This document shows positions 29,787-38,907 of a stretch of DNA of 64,000 nucleotides, one piece after another. Source of the stretch: Sulfitobacter maritimus (GTDB lineage: Bacteria; Pseudomonadota; Alphaproteobacteria; Rhodobacterales; Rhodobacteraceae); NCBI RefSeq assembly GCF_013346665.1, contig NZ_JABVBB010000034.1:558001-622000 (forward strand), in the 5' to 3' direction. The notes beneath the pieces are model-generated. The model ran no database searches. It saw only the letters and a list, made by a program, of their open reading frames with translations, and was not told the DNA's origin. The first letter of the stretch is position 1. Each line of letters starts with the position of its first letter. The translations under genes were made by a program, and so were the position numbers.

Positions 29787-31955
29787 ATGACGGGCAGAGT
29801 GAACAAAGATGGCTTGCAAGTAGATCAGCGTCTGGTCGACTTTATCGAAAGCCAAGCCCTGCCCGGAACGGGTGTTGAGGCGTCTGCCTTCTGGTCTGGC
29901 TTTTCGACGCTCGTGCATGATTTTGGCCCCAAAAACCGTGCGTTGCTAGAAAAACGCGCAGAGCTTCAAGCGCGGATTGATGAGTGGCACCGCGCGCGTG
30001 CGGGCCAAACCCATGACGCCGAGGCCTATACCGCCTTTCTGCGCGAGATTGGCTATCTGTTGCCCGAAGGACCAGCCTTTGAAATAGACACCCAGAACGT
30101 CGACCCCGAAATCGCTCAGGTGCCGGGGCCGCAGCTTGTCGTGCCGATCACTAATGCCCGCTTTGCTCTGAACGCCGCGAATGCCCGTTGGGGCAGCCTT
30201 TATGATGCTTTCTACGGCACCGATGCGCTGGGCGATCTGCCAAGCGGGAAGGGCTATGACCCTGAGCGCGGGGCGCGGGTGGTGGCGCGGGCCAAAGCGT
30301 TTTTGGATGAGGCTGTGCCGCTCGCCTCTGGCAGCCATGCGGATGTGTCAGGCTACCGCGTTGAAGATGCGCAACTGGTCGCAGTACTCGCGCAAGACGC
30401 GGCGCCTACCGGCCTCGCGGACCCCACGCAATTCGCGGGATACCGTGGCGCAGCCGATGCGCCCGATGCAATCTTGTTGCGCAACAACGGTCTGCATATC
30501 GAAATCGTGATCGACCCTGACCATGCCATCGGCACGGATGACCCGGCCAAAGTCGCCGATGTGGTCATCGAATCCGCGCTCTCGACCATTATGGACTGCG
30601 AAGACAGCGTCGCTGCCGTTGATGCCGAAGATAAGGTGCTGGCCTATGGCAATTGGCTGGGTTTGATGAAGGGTGATCTGTCCGAAACCTTTGAAAAAGG
30701 CGGCAAGACCGTCACCCGGCGCATGGCCGAGGATCGAACCTATACCGCGCCAGATGGTAGCAATCTGACGCTGAAAGGCCGCTCGCTGATGCTGGTGCGC
30801 AACGTCGGCCATCTGATGACCAACCCCGCCGTGTTGGATCGCGAGGGGCGCGAAGTTGGCGAAGGGCTGATGGATGCGATGGTCACTACGCTGATCGCTA
30901 TGCATGACCTTCAGCGGGATGGCGGCAACTCTGTCACCGGCAGTGTCTATGTGGTGAAACCGAAAATGCATGGGCCAGAGGAAGTAGCCTTTGCCGACGA
31001 CATCTTTACCCATGTGGAAATGACGCTTGGCCTGCCGCAAAATACCGTCAAGCTCGGCATTATGGACGAGGAGCGCCGCACCAGCGCGAACCTGATGGAA
31101 TGTATCCGCGCCGCAAAACACCGTGTTGCCTTTATCAACACCGGTTTCCTTGATCGCACCGGCGATGAGATCCACACCAGTATGGAAGCCGGTCCAATGG
31201 TGCCGAAGGGCGAAATGAAAAACAGCGCTTGGATTGCGGCCTATGAGGATCGCAACGTCGACATCGGTTTGGCCTGCGGATTGCAGGGCAAAGCGCAGAT
31301 CGGCAAAGGCATGTGGGCCATGCCCGACCGTATGGCCGAGATGCTGGAGGCCAAGATCGGTCATCCGCAATCGGGGGCGAACTGTGCATGGGTGCCATCC
31401 CCTACGGCGGCGACTTTGCACGCTACACATTACCACAAGGTTAACGTTCTCGCCCGGCAGGAAGAGATCAAAGCCGGTGGAGCACGTGGCACGCTCAAAG
31501 ATTTGCTGACCATTCCAGTGATGGAAGGCCGCAACCTCAGCCACGAGGAAATCACCCGCGAGATTGAAAACAACGCCCAGGGCATTTTGGGCTATGTCGT
31601 CCGCTGGGTCGATCAGGGGGTCGGCTGCTCCAAGGTGCCGGACATAAATGACGTTGGCCTGATGGAGGACCGTGCGACCTGTCGCATCTCGGCGCAGGCG
31701 CTGGCGAACTGGCTGCATCATGGGGTTATCAGCCGTGAGGAGGTCACTGCCGCGTTGCAAAAGATGGCCGCTGTGGTCGACCGTCAGAACGCCGATGATC
31801 CGACCTATACGCCGATGGCGCCGGACTTCGATGGGGTGGCCTTTCAGGCAGCCTGTGATCTCGTCCTTAAAGGGCGCGAACAGCCTTCGGGCTATACCGA
31901 ACCTGTGTTGCACCAGCGCCGGTTGGAACTGAAAGCACAGGCGGCGCAGGGCTAA
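29787..31955 (+). CDS. glcB: Malate synthase G
   Basis: Cytoplasmic glyoxylate-shunt enzyme that condenses glyoxylate with acetyl-CoA to give malate. At 722 residues it has the length of the G isoform. Recognisable segments are [22 protein letters not shown], the [17 protein letters not shown] strand, [12 protein letters not shown] and the C-terminal [36 protein letters not shown]. The start follows a GAGGGTGGAGC ribosome site. Isocitrate lyase is not nearby; in Rhodobacterales malate synthase may also serve other acetyl-CoA pathways. Confidence 0.96.
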   Translation: MTGRVNKDGLQVDQRLVDFIESQALPGTGVEASAFWSGFSTLVHDFGPKNRALLEKRAELQARIDEWHRARAGQTHDAEAYTAFLREIGYLLPEGPAFEIDTQNVDPEIAQVPGPQLVVPITNARFALNAANARWGSLYDAFYGTDALGDLPSGKGYDPERGARVVARAKAFLDEAVPLASGSHADVSGYRVEDAQLVAVLAQDAAPTGLADPTQFAGYRGAADAPDAILLRNNGLHIEIVIDPDHAIGTDDPAKVADVVIESALSTIMDCEDSVAAVDAEDKVLAYGNWLGLMKGDLSETFEKGGKTVTRRMAEDRTYTAPDGSNLTLKGRSLMLVRNVGHLMTNPAVLDREGREVGEGLMDAMVTTLIAMHDLQRDGGNSVTGSVYVVKPKMHGPEEVAFADDIFTHVEMTLGLPQNTVKLGIMDEERRTSANLMECIRAAKHRVAFINTGFLDRTGDEIHTSMEAGPMVPKGEMKNSAWIAAYEDRNVDIGLACGLQGKAQIGKGMWAMPDRMAEMLEAKIGHPQSGANCAWVPSPTAATLHATHYHKVNVLARQEEIKAGGARGTLKDLLTIPVMEGRNLSHEEITREIENNAQGILGYVVRWVDQGVGCSKVPDINDVGLMEDRATCRISAQALANWLHHGVISREEVTAALQKMAAVVDRQNADDPTYTPMAPDFDGVAFQAACDLVLKGREQPSGYTEPVLHQRRLELKAQAAQG

Positions 31956-32013
31956 GGTTGAGCCTAGACCAAACAGCGCTTATGTTCGGGCCATCGTGTA
32001 AAAGAGGTATCAC

Positions 32014-32796
32014 ATGGCCCGACCCGTTGTTGGCATTATCGGCAATTCCTATCTGCTGAACGATAGCTACCCCGTCCATGCGGGCGGGCAGATGAACACC
32101 GAGGCGATTGCAGGCGTGGCCGATTGTGTGCCGCTGATTGTGCCAAGTGATCCGCGATTTATCTCTGTCGAGGAACTGCTGGAGGTCTGCGACGGCTTTC
32201 TGCTGACCGGCGGGCGGCCCAACGTCCACCCCGAAGAATACGGCGAGCCTGAAACCGAGGCGCATGGCGCATTCGACCGCGCCCGCGACGCGCTGGCCTT
32301 GGCGCTGATCCGTGCCTGCGTGGCGCGCGGGCAGCCGTTCTTGGGTCTCTGTCGCGGTTTTCAGGAGGTCAACGTCGCGATGGGCGGATCGCTCTACCCC
32401 GAAATCCGAGACCTGCCGGGGCGGATGAACCACCGCATGCCCCCCGATGGCACCATCGAAGAGAAATTCGAACTGCGCCATGACGTGACCTTTACCGAAG
32501 GCGGCGTTTTTCATCATGTGATGGGGGCTTCCAAGGTGCGCACGAACACGTTGCATGGGCAAGGGATCAAGGAGCCCGGTCCTCGGGTGGTGATCGATGG
32601 CCATGCAGATGATGGCACGCCCGAGGCGATCTACATCGCCGATGCGCCGGGTTTCACGCTTGCCGTGCAATGGCATCCGGAATGGAATGCCGCCAATGAT
32701 CCCGTCTCGCGCCCCTTGTTCGAGCATTTTGGTGCGGCGGTCCGGGCTTGGGCGGCGGATGGGTCAGCGCTGCCGGTGATGACAGCGGCGCAGTAA
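32014..32796 (+). CDS. Class I glutamine amidotransferase-like hydrolase (peptidase C26, PuuD-like)
   Basis: A 260-residue GATase1-fold hydrolase. The nucleophile elbow FLGLCRGFQEVNVAMGG puts the catalytic Cys near residue 112, and AVQWHPEWN carries the His/Glu pair near 220. It resembles gamma-glutamyl-GABA hydrolases of putrescine degradation, although no other put genes are nearby. The TAA stop (32794-32796) is followed 9 nt later, in the same reading frame, by a 27-bp tandem repeat array. Readthrough would append a VRKAVFYAA-type repeat tail, but only until a TAG in the third unit. Confidence 0.88.
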   Translation: MARPVVGIIGNSYLLNDSYPVHAGGQMNTEAIAGVADCVPLIVPSDPRFISVEELLEVCDGFLLTGGRPNVHPEEYGEPETEAHGAFDRARDALALALIRACVARGQPFLGLCRGFQEVNVAMGGSLYPEIRDLPGRMNHRMPPDGTIEEKFELRHDVTFTEGGVFHHVMGASKVRTNTLHGQGIKEPGPRVVIDGHADDGTPEAIYIADAPGFTLAVQWHPEWNAANDPVSRPLFEHFGAAVRAWAADGSALPVMTAAQ

Positions 32797-32805
32797 GACG
32801 CGACG

Positions 32806-33021
32806 GTAAAGACGACAGCCTTCTACGTGGCCGTGAGGAAGGCGGTGTTCTACGCGGCGGTGAGGTAGGCGGTGCTCTTCGCGGCGGTGAGGAAGGCGGT
32901 GCTCTTCGCGGCGGTGAGGAAGGCGGTGTTCTTCACGGCGGTGAGGAAGGCAGCCTTCTACGTTGCGGTGAGGGAGGCGGTGTTCTACGCGGCGGTGAGG
33001 AAGACAGTGTTCTACGCGCCA
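32806..33021 (+). repeat. Tandem array of eight 27-bp units
   Basis: Eight contiguous units of exactly 27 bp begin at 32806, 32833, 32860, 32887, 32914, 32941, 32968 and 32995. The consensus begins GTGAGGAAGGCGG and ends TTCTACGCGGCG. There are no indels. The first and last units are the most diverged. In the frame continuing from the upstream gene each unit reads VRKAVFYAA or a conservative variant (F/L, Y/F, A/V/T), with one TAG in the third unit. No spacers, so it is not a CRISPR. The rest of the 299-bp gap 32797-33095 holds nothing else I recognise. Confidence 0.92.
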
Positions 33022-33095
33022 GGATTCGCGTGGGCTGCCGCGCGCGATCTCTCAATGCACCACAGTTAGCCGCGCTGTTTTCCACTGCGCCGTGT

Positions 33096-33677
33096 TCAAC
33101 TATGTAACCTTTGGGGTGGCATATGCGTCGGGCGGCGCGGCAGCAAAGGTGCGATATCATCGTCTAACACCTCATTATCGTCCAACACTTCGAATTCCGG
33201 CTCAATTACCCGCGAACGGTCACGATGGATGGAACTGAACGACCAATCCTCTGGCCGTTTACAGAGACCGGCATGAACCGGGCTGAGATGCACAAGATCG
33301 CGATGCCGTTTAAAATCCGCTGCGTCCCGTATCTTATGCTCCCAGAACCGCCGCTGCCAAATGCCTTTCTCGCCACGCTTGATTTGTCGCAGGCTGCGAT
33401 GGGGCGGAAGGGGCAGGTGCTTTGAAAACCGGGCCTTCCACATGCCAATCCGGTTCGCATAGTCGCCATCCTGTTCAGGCAAGGTCCAGACCGTGTGGAT
33501 GACATCCGGTAGAACGGCGATTGCGTCGATGTGGAACGGCCTTCGCGCCAAAGTTTCCCTCAGCGCTTGCCGAAGCAGCGAAACCCGTCGTAGCAGAACG
33601 TCGTCACCCCGCCGCGCCAAACGCAGGGTAAAAAAATAGGTGCCGCCGGGGCCATGATGCCGTCTTGACCGTGTCAT
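33096..33677 (-). CDS. REP-associated tyrosine transposase (RAYT)-like protein, catalytic motifs degenerate
   Basis: A 193-residue protein related to Y1/TnpA_REP transposases: GGTYFFTLRLARRGDD at the start, then AIAVLPDVIHTVWTLPEQDGDYANRI, KGIWQRRFWEHKIRD, and LVHLSPVHAGLCKRPEDWSFSS. The family HUH motif (usually H-hydrophobic-H before WTLPE) reads VIH, so the first His is missing. The segment that normally carries the nucleophile Tyr (Y-I-H-x-N-P-V-K-H-G) reads LVHLSPVHAG, so the Tyr is missing too. It is probably inactive for cleavage, either decayed or repurposed. It lies next to the 27-bp array; no REP hairpins were recognised. Confidence 0.8.
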   Translation of the reverse strand: MTRSRRHHGPGGTYFFTLRLARRGDDVLLRRVSLLRQALRETLARRPFHIDAIAVLPDVIHTVWTLPEQDGDYANRIGMWKARFSKHLPLPPHRSLRQIKRGEKGIWQRRFWEHKIRDAADFKRHRDLVHLSPVHAGLCKRPEDWSFSSIHRDRSRVIEPEFEVLDDNEVLDDDIAPLLPRRPTHMPPQRLHS

Positions 33678-33720
33678 GACCCTAGCTTTGCGCAGCTTGG
33701 TTAAGAAGCGCTTAACGCCC

Positions 33721-34473
33721 TCACATCTGCCCGCCCGCGATTTCGATACATTGCCCGTTTACGCTTTCCGAGCCTTCGCCCACCAACCACGCCGCCGCCG
33801 CTGCAACCTCGGCAGGCGCGATCAGGCGTTTGTGGCGGTTGGCGTTGATCATCACCTCGCGGGCCTTGTTCTCTGACAGCCCGGCGCGTTTGGCGATGGT
33901 CTCGGTATTGCGGGCGATGATATCGGTATCAACATAGCCGGGGCAGAGCGCGTTAAAGGTAAAGGGCTGGCCCATGTAATCCTCGCTGAGCGAGCGGATC
34001 AGGCCAATCATCCCGTGTTTGGAGGCTGAATAACACGCCGCCCCCGGCAGGCCGCGCAGTCCGGCCATGGAGGACACCGCAATCACCCGCCCCCAATCCG
34101 TCTGCCGCATGGATTTGAGGCTCTCGCGGATCGTCAGGAACGCGCCGTCCAGATTGGTGGCCATCATGTCGCGCCAGAAATCGAGATCTGTTTTATGCAG
34201 GGCGCGGCCCTCTGCCACGCCAGCATTGGCGATACAGATTTGCACCGGGCCATTGGCCTCTACCGCTCGTGCTATGGTGTCAACAACCTGCGCCTCCTCG
34301 CGCACGTCCATCGCCATCCCGGTGATGCCATCGCCTGCCACGGCATCCAGCACCTCTTGCCGCCGCCCGGTGATGGTGACAAGTGCGCCCTTGGCCGCCA
34401 AGTCCTGCGCTATGGCCAGCCCGATGCCGGTGCCGCCGCCAGTGATGACTGCGTGTTTGCCTTGAAGTGTCAT
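33721..34473 (-). CDS. Short-chain dehydrogenase/reductase (SDR)
   Basis: A 250-residue classical SDR with the NAD(P) motif TGGGTGIG (about 11-18), NAG at about 84-86, the catalytic Ser in VSSMAG and the YSASKHG active site (Tyr/Lys). It resembles hydroxyacyl/3-hydroxybutyrate-type dehydrogenases in length and motif spacing, but the substrate cannot be fixed from sequence. It lies 44 nt downstream of the RAYT start and is transcribed in the same direction. Confidence 0.9.
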   Translation of the reverse strand: MTLQGKHAVITGGGTGIGLAIAQDLAAKGALVTITGRRQEVLDAVAGDGITGMAMDVREEAQVVDTIARAVEANGPVQICIANAGVAEGRALHKTDLDFWRDMMATNLDGAFLTIRESLKSMRQTDWGRVIAVSSMAGLRGLPGAACYSASKHGMIGLIRSLSEDYMGQPFTFNALCPGYVDTDIIARNTETIAKRAGLSENKAREVMINANRHKRLIAPAEVAAAAAWLVGEGSESVNGQCIEIAGGQM

Positions 34474-34714
34474 AATACCTCCCCTTTTTAAGCAGGGTGG
34501 CGCGGGGCGGCCAGTAGCTCAAGAGCGACGTGCCGTGACGACGCGTTAATTTGCGCAGAACTGCGGCCGGGCAGGGAGGATTTCCCCGGTGCCGTGGCGG
34601 TAGAGACACAGGCAAATGTTCTTACTCGGGTCTCCTTGCTGCTCGCCAAGGATTCCCTCACAGGTTGCAGCGGGTAACCTGATAACAGGGCCTTGTTTAC
34701 ATTGGAGCAGTATT

Positions 34715-35431
34715 ATGAATTTCACAAATTTCCCCGCCCTGACGCTCACCGCAGCGCTGACCCTCGGCGCTGGCACAGCGCAGGCTATTGAAGTGACGGG
34801 CGGCTCGGTCGGCCTGTCTTACTCTGCTTTTGCTGATGATACCGACTTCAACCGTTGGGGCCTCGAAGGCGCGATGGAGCTGGGGTTCACACGTGACTTT
34901 AGCATGCAGATCGACGCCGCCTATCATGATTTTGACTGGACCGACATCGACAGCACCCTGCTCGGCCTGCACGGTATTTACCACATGAACGACGCAACCT
35001 CCTTTGGCGTGTTCTTTACACGCGAGGATGCTGAAGGCGCCGAAGCAGACATTCTTGGTGTCGAACTCGGCCATGAGGTTCAGGATTGGGAGTTCGAGGG
35101 CTATCTGGCGGATGTCGACACCGATGCCGGCGACGCCACTCTGGGCGGTGTTCTCGCCCGCTACGAGATGAGCGAAGGGTTCGGACTGACCGGCTCTTAC
35201 GACCGTGGCGAAGCCGACGGCAATGATCTATCGCGTTTCGCCATTCGGCTTGACCGGGATGTTTCCATGACGACCAATCTCTTCGTTGAGGTCGGATCGG
35301 CCAAGGCGGACGTTGCCGGCGCGCGCGGCTCGGAACCTTTCGTGGGCTTGGGCGGCACGATGAACTTCGGTGCGGATCGCGGCACGACCTTTAACCAGCG
35401 TGGTCTGGCGCGGTTGATCCCGGGTCTGTAA
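34715..35431 (+). CDS. Exported outer-membrane beta-barrel-like (porin-like) protein
   Basis: A 238-residue protein with a Sec signal (NFPALTLTAALTLGAGTAQA), then alternating polar/hydrophobic strands with many Asp, Gly and Tyr (for example GSVGLSYSAFADDTDFNRWGLEGAMELGFT). It ends LARLIPGL, without a C-terminal aromatic residue. This pattern suggests a small barrel in the outer membrane, but no family is certain. GGAG 7 nt before the ATG sets the start. The 241-nt upstream gap holds no other gene that I can see. Confidence 0.7.
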   Translation: MNFTNFPALTLTAALTLGAGTAQAIEVTGGSVGLSYSAFADDTDFNRWGLEGAMELGFTRDFSMQIDAAYHDFDWTDIDSTLLGLHGIYHMNDATSFGVFFTREDAEGAEADILGVELGHEVQDWEFEGYLADVDTDAGDATLGGVLARYEMSEGFGLTGSYDRGEADGNDLSRFAIRLDRDVSMTTNLFVEVGSAKADVAGARGSEPFVGLGGTMNFGADRGTTFNQRGLARLIPGL

Positions 35432-35455
35432 GCGTTACCTCCCCCAATTCGGGGC

Positions 35456-35491
35456 TGACACATGGCAAGGTTTTATCCCTGCCATGTGTCA
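35456..35491. promoter_or_regulatory. Perfect 12-bp inverted repeat between porin-like gene and pntA
   Basis: TGACACATGGCA (35456-35467) is exactly complemented by 35480-35491, with a 12-nt spacer. No T-run follows, so it is either a structured 3' end of the porin-like transcript or a protein-binding site upstream of pntA (start 35678). The rest of the 246-nt gap shows nothing clear. Confidence 0.45.
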
Positions 35492-35677
35492 CAGACGCAC
35501 GGTTGTGCTATCGACCGCGCGTTTATTGGAAAACCGTTCCCCTCATGTGGCAGTGCGGCAATTTCGCAGCGTTTCAACCTTGGTTTGCTTGTACTATTGC
35601 TGCGCCCGCGCTATCGGTCTGACTAACAAAATTGCGCCACGCGGGTGCAATGGGCCAGCAATAAGGGGATTCTTGGT

Positions 35678-37252
35678 TTGAAGATCGGGACACCGAAAGA
35701 GATTTTCGAAGGCGAGAACCGGGTCGCAATGACGCCGGACAGCGCTGTGCAACTGCAAAAACTTGGACACAGTTGTGTTATCGAAACCGGCGCCGGTGCG
35801 GCTGCGGGCTTCGATGATGCGGCCTATGAAGCCGCAGGCGTCGAAGTGGCGAAAACCACCGACGCGCTGTGGGAGGCTGCCGATGTCATTGCCAAGGTGC
35901 GCCCGCCTTCCGAGGCTGAGGTCGAGCGCCTGCGCACGGGCCAAACGCTGATTTCCATGTTCAATCCCGCCGGCAACAAAGATCTGATGGAGGCTGCCGC
36001 CGAGAAGGGCGCGACGGTCATGGCGATGGATATGGTGCCACGCATCAGCCGTGCACAGAAAATGGATGCGCTGTCGTCCATGGCCAATATCGCAGGCTAT
36101 CGCGCTGTGATCGAAGCGGGCAACAACTTTGGCCGCTTCTTTACCGGTCAGATCACCGCAGCGGGCAAGGTGCCCCCGGCGAAGGTTCTGGTCGTCGGTG
36201 CAGGTGTTGCGGGCCTCGCGGCCATCGGCACATCCACGTCGCTGGGTGCGATTACGCTCGCCTTCGACGTACGCCCCGAAGTGGCCGAACAGGTTGAGTC
36301 GATGGGCGCAGAGTTCGTCTATCTAGACTTTGAAGAAGAACAGCAGGATGGCAGCGCGTCGGGCGGCTATGCCTCTGTTTCCTCGCCAGAATTCCGCGAA
36401 GCTCAATTGGCTAAGTTCCGCGAGTTGGCGCCCGATGTCGACATCGTTATCACCACGGCGTTGATCCCCAACCGCGAAGCGCCAGAGCTTTGGACCGAAG
36501 ACATGGTCGCGGCGATGAAGCCGGGCTCCGTGATCGTCGACCTTGCGGCGGAAAAGGGCGGCAACTGCAAGCTGACCAAGATGGACGAGAAGATCGTCAC
36601 CGAGAACGGTGTCACGATCATCGGCTACACCGATTTCCCCTCGCGCATGGCAACGCAGGCTTCGACGCTCTATGCCACCAACATCCGCCATCTGATGACG
36701 GATCTGACGCCCGAGAAAGACGGTGTCATCAACCACAATATGGAAGATGACGTCATTCGGGGTGCCACCATCACCCATGAAAATGAAGTGACCTTCCCGC
36801 CGCCACCGCCCAAGGTTGCGGCCATTGCGGCGGCGCCGAAGAAGGAAAAGGTCAAGGAAAAGACGCCCGAAGAGAAGCGCGCCGAGGAACTGGCGGCGTT
36901 TAAATCGCAGACCAAGAACCAAGTCACGCTCTTGGCCGTGGGCGCTGCGCTGCTCCTGGGGGTTGGTCTTGTGGCCCCTGCAAGCTTTATGCAGCACTTC
37001 ATCGTCTTCGTTCTGGCGGTCTTTGTTGGCTTCCAAGTCATCTGGGGCGTGGCGCACAGCTTGCACACGCCGCTGATGGCGGTGACCAACGCGATCTCTT
37101 CGATCATCATTCTGGGCGCGCTGATGCAGATCGGCTCGAACTCGGCACTGGTGATTATTCTTGCTGCTCTGTCGGTCTTCATGTGTGGGATCAACATTTT
37201 CGGTGGCTTCCTCGTGACACGGCGCATGCTCGCCATGTTCCAGAAATCCTGA
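35678..37252 (+). CDS. pntA: PntA, proton-translocating NAD(P) transhydrogenase alpha subunit
   Basis: Membrane enzyme that uses the proton gradient to reduce NADP with NADH. The 524 residues contain domain I for NAD(H) ([51 protein letters not shown]) and a C-terminal set of membrane helices (about 405-520). A K/E/P-rich linker (about 385-405) joins them. The alpha subunit is one chain, not split. The start is a TTG at 35678 with AAGGGGA 8 nt upstream; the GTG at 35645 would add 11 non-family residues. pntB follows by 13 nt. Confidence 0.95.
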   Translation: MKIGTPKEIFEGENRVAMTPDSAVQLQKLGHSCVIETGAGAAAGFDDAAYEAAGVEVAKTTDALWEAADVIAKVRPPSEAEVERLRTGQTLISMFNPAGNKDLMEAAAEKGATVMAMDMVPRISRAQKMDALSSMANIAGYRAVIEAGNNFGRFFTGQITAAGKVPPAKVLVVGAGVAGLAAIGTSTSLGAITLAFDVRPEVAEQVESMGAEFVYLDFEEEQQDGSASGGYASVSSPEFREAQLAKFRELAPDVDIVITTALIPNREAPELWTEDMVAAMKPGSVIVDLAAEKGGNCKLTKMDEKIVTENGVTIIGYTDFPSRMATQASTLYATNIRHLMTDLTPEKDGVINHNMEDDVIRGATITHENEVTFPPPPPKVAAIAAAPKKEKVKEKTPEEKRAEELAAFKSQTKNQVTLLAVGAALLLGVGLVAPASFMQHFIVFVLAVFVGFQVIWGVAHSLHTPLMAVTNAISSIIILGALMQIGSNSALVIILAALSVFMCGINIFGGFLVTRRMLAMFQKS

Positions 37253-37265
37253 AGGAGCACGCATA

Positions 37266-38699
37266 ATGGACTATGGATTTACGACAGCGGCTTATGTGGT
37301 CGCAGCGGTTCTCTTCATCCTGTCGCTCGGCGGCCTGTCGGGGCAGGAAAGCGCGAAACGGGCCGTTTGGTACGGCATCGTCGGCATGGCGCTGGCGGTT
37401 ATCGCCACGCTGATCGGGCCGGGGGCGGGGTTCTGGCTCCTCTCCCTGATCCTGATCGCCGCCGGCGGGGCCATCGGCTACCAACTGGCCACCCGCGTGC
37501 AGATGACGCAGATGCCCGAACTGGTCGCCGCGATGCACAGCCTTGTGGGTCTTGCCGCGGTCTTTGTGGGCTACAACGCGCATATCGAGTTGAACAATGT
37601 GCTGGCGATGGACGAAGTGGCGCGTGCCACCACCGAAGGTTTCGCGGCACTGTTGGCCAAGAAAGACAGCGTTGAGATCGCGATCCTGCGGGTTGAACTC
37701 TTCCTCGGCGTCTTCATCGGTGCGGTGACTTTCACTGGCTCGGTCATTGCCTATGGCAAGCTCGCCGGGCGCGTGAGTTCCGCGGCGACGAAACTGCCGG
37801 GCGGTCACCTGCTGAACGCGGGCGCCGCGCTGCTCTCGCTGCTCTGCTTGGTCTGGTACTTTAACACTGGGGGGTTCCTGCCGCTCTTCATCATGACATT
37901 GGCGGCGCTGTTCATTGGCTACCACCTGATCATGGGCATCGGCGGTGCGGATATGCCGGTGGTTGTGTCGATGCTGAACAGCTACTCCGGCTGGGCCGCG
38001 GCGGCGATTGGCTTCTCGCTTGGCAACGATCTGTTGATCGTGGTCGGTGCGCTGGTTGGCTCCTCGGGTGCGATCCTCAGCTACATCATGTGCAAGGCGA
38101 TGAACCGCTCGTTCATCAGCGTGATCCTCGGCGGCTTTGGGGGGACTTCTGGCCCCGCGATGGAAGTCGAGGGCGAGCAGGTGGCGATTGAAGCGGACGG
38201 TGTGGCGCAAGCGCTGAACGAGGCCGACAGCGTCATCATCATCCCCGGCTACGGCATGGCGGTGGCACAGGCCCAAGGCGCGGTCAGCGAGTTGGTCAAA
38301 AAGCTGCGTGCGAAGGGCAAGAACGTCCGTTTCGCCATCCACCCGGTGGCGGGCCGTCTGCCCGGGCATATGAACGTGCTGCTGGCCGAGGCAAAGGTGC
38401 CTTATGACATCGTCATGGAGATGGACGAGATCAACGACGATTTCCCGGATACGGATGTGGCGATCGTCATTGGCTCCAACGACATCGTGAACCCCGCGGC
38501 TCAGGACGATCCCAACAGCCCCATCGCTGGCATGCCGGTGCTGGAATGCTGGAAGGCCAAGACGGTCTTTGTCTCCAAACGCGGGCAGGGTACAGGCTAT
38601 TCAGGCATCGAGAACCCACTGTTCTTTAAGGAGAACACGCGCATGTTCTATGGCGATGCCAAAGCCAGCCTCGACAAGCTGCTGCCGATGATCGACTAA
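37266..38699 (+). CDS. pntB: PntB, NAD(P) transhydrogenase beta subunit
   Basis: The beta subunit carries the proton channel helices (about 1-260) and the NADP(H)-binding domain III. The 477 residues match the family length. Domain III motifs are [49 protein letters not shown] and [12 protein letters not shown]. It follows pntA by 13 nt with an AAGGAG ribosome site, and a hairpin terminator lies about 55 nt after the stop. Confidence 0.97.
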   Translation: MDYGFTTAAYVVAAVLFILSLGGLSGQESAKRAVWYGIVGMALAVIATLIGPGAGFWLLSLILIAAGGAIGYQLATRVQMTQMPELVAAMHSLVGLAAVFVGYNAHIELNNVLAMDEVARATTEGFAALLAKKDSVEIAILRVELFLGVFIGAVTFTGSVIAYGKLAGRVSSAATKLPGGHLLNAGAALLSLLCLVWYFNTGGFLPLFIMTLAALFIGYHLIMGIGGADMPVVVSMLNSYSGWAAAAIGFSLGNDLLIVVGALVGSSGAILSYIMCKAMNRSFISVILGGFGGTSGPAMEVEGEQVAIEADGVAQALNEADSVIIIPGYGMAVAQAQGAVSELVKKLRAKGKNVRFAIHPVAGRLPGHMNVLLAEAKVPYDIVMEMDEINDDFPDTDVAIVIGSNDIVNPAAQDDPNSPIAGMPVLECWKAKTVFVSKRGQGTGYSGIENPLFFKENTRMFYGDAKASLDKLLPMID

Positions 38700-38753
38700 G
38701 CGGTTTCCTTAAAAGGGAACGGCCGGGACTTTTCCCGCGCTTGCATCGGATGG

Positions 38754-38788
38754 ACGCCCTGCCGGAAGCGGTGGGGCGTTTGTCGTTT
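38754..38788 (+). terminator. Terminator after pntAB
   Basis: ACGCCCTGCCG / CGGTGGGGCGT pairs over 11 bp, with two G-T wobbles, around a GAAG loop (38765-38768). It is followed by TTTGTCGTTTT. Confidence 0.75.
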
Positions 38789-38907
38789 TGACAGGCGGTA
38801 TACTTCGGTACACTGCAACATGCTGAAAATTAATGATTATTCTCTGGCGCTATGACGCAAAGCCGCTATTCTAAGGTGCAATTGACGCCCGAACAGCGGA
38901 ACATCCC

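Noticed and set aside
30348..31913. 521-codon open frame antisense to malate synthase G
   Set aside because: It is a shadow of a clearly identified enzyme and has no recognisable domain.
32806..33021. CRISPR array interpretation of the tandem repeats
   Set aside because: The units are contiguous with no unique spacers, and there are no cas genes nearby.
32748..33107. Open frame of 119 codons from a TTG across the 27-bp array (GEEGGVLRG repeats)
   Set aside because: A repeat length divisible by three keeps frames open automatically. The start is weak, and its 5' part overlaps the PuuD-like gene in another frame.
33060..33720. REP hairpins expected to flank a RAYT gene
   Set aside because: No GTAG/GGAG-headed hairpin was found. 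The only nearby dyad (GTTAAG/CTTAAC at 33700-33716) is short and lies at the SDR 3' end.
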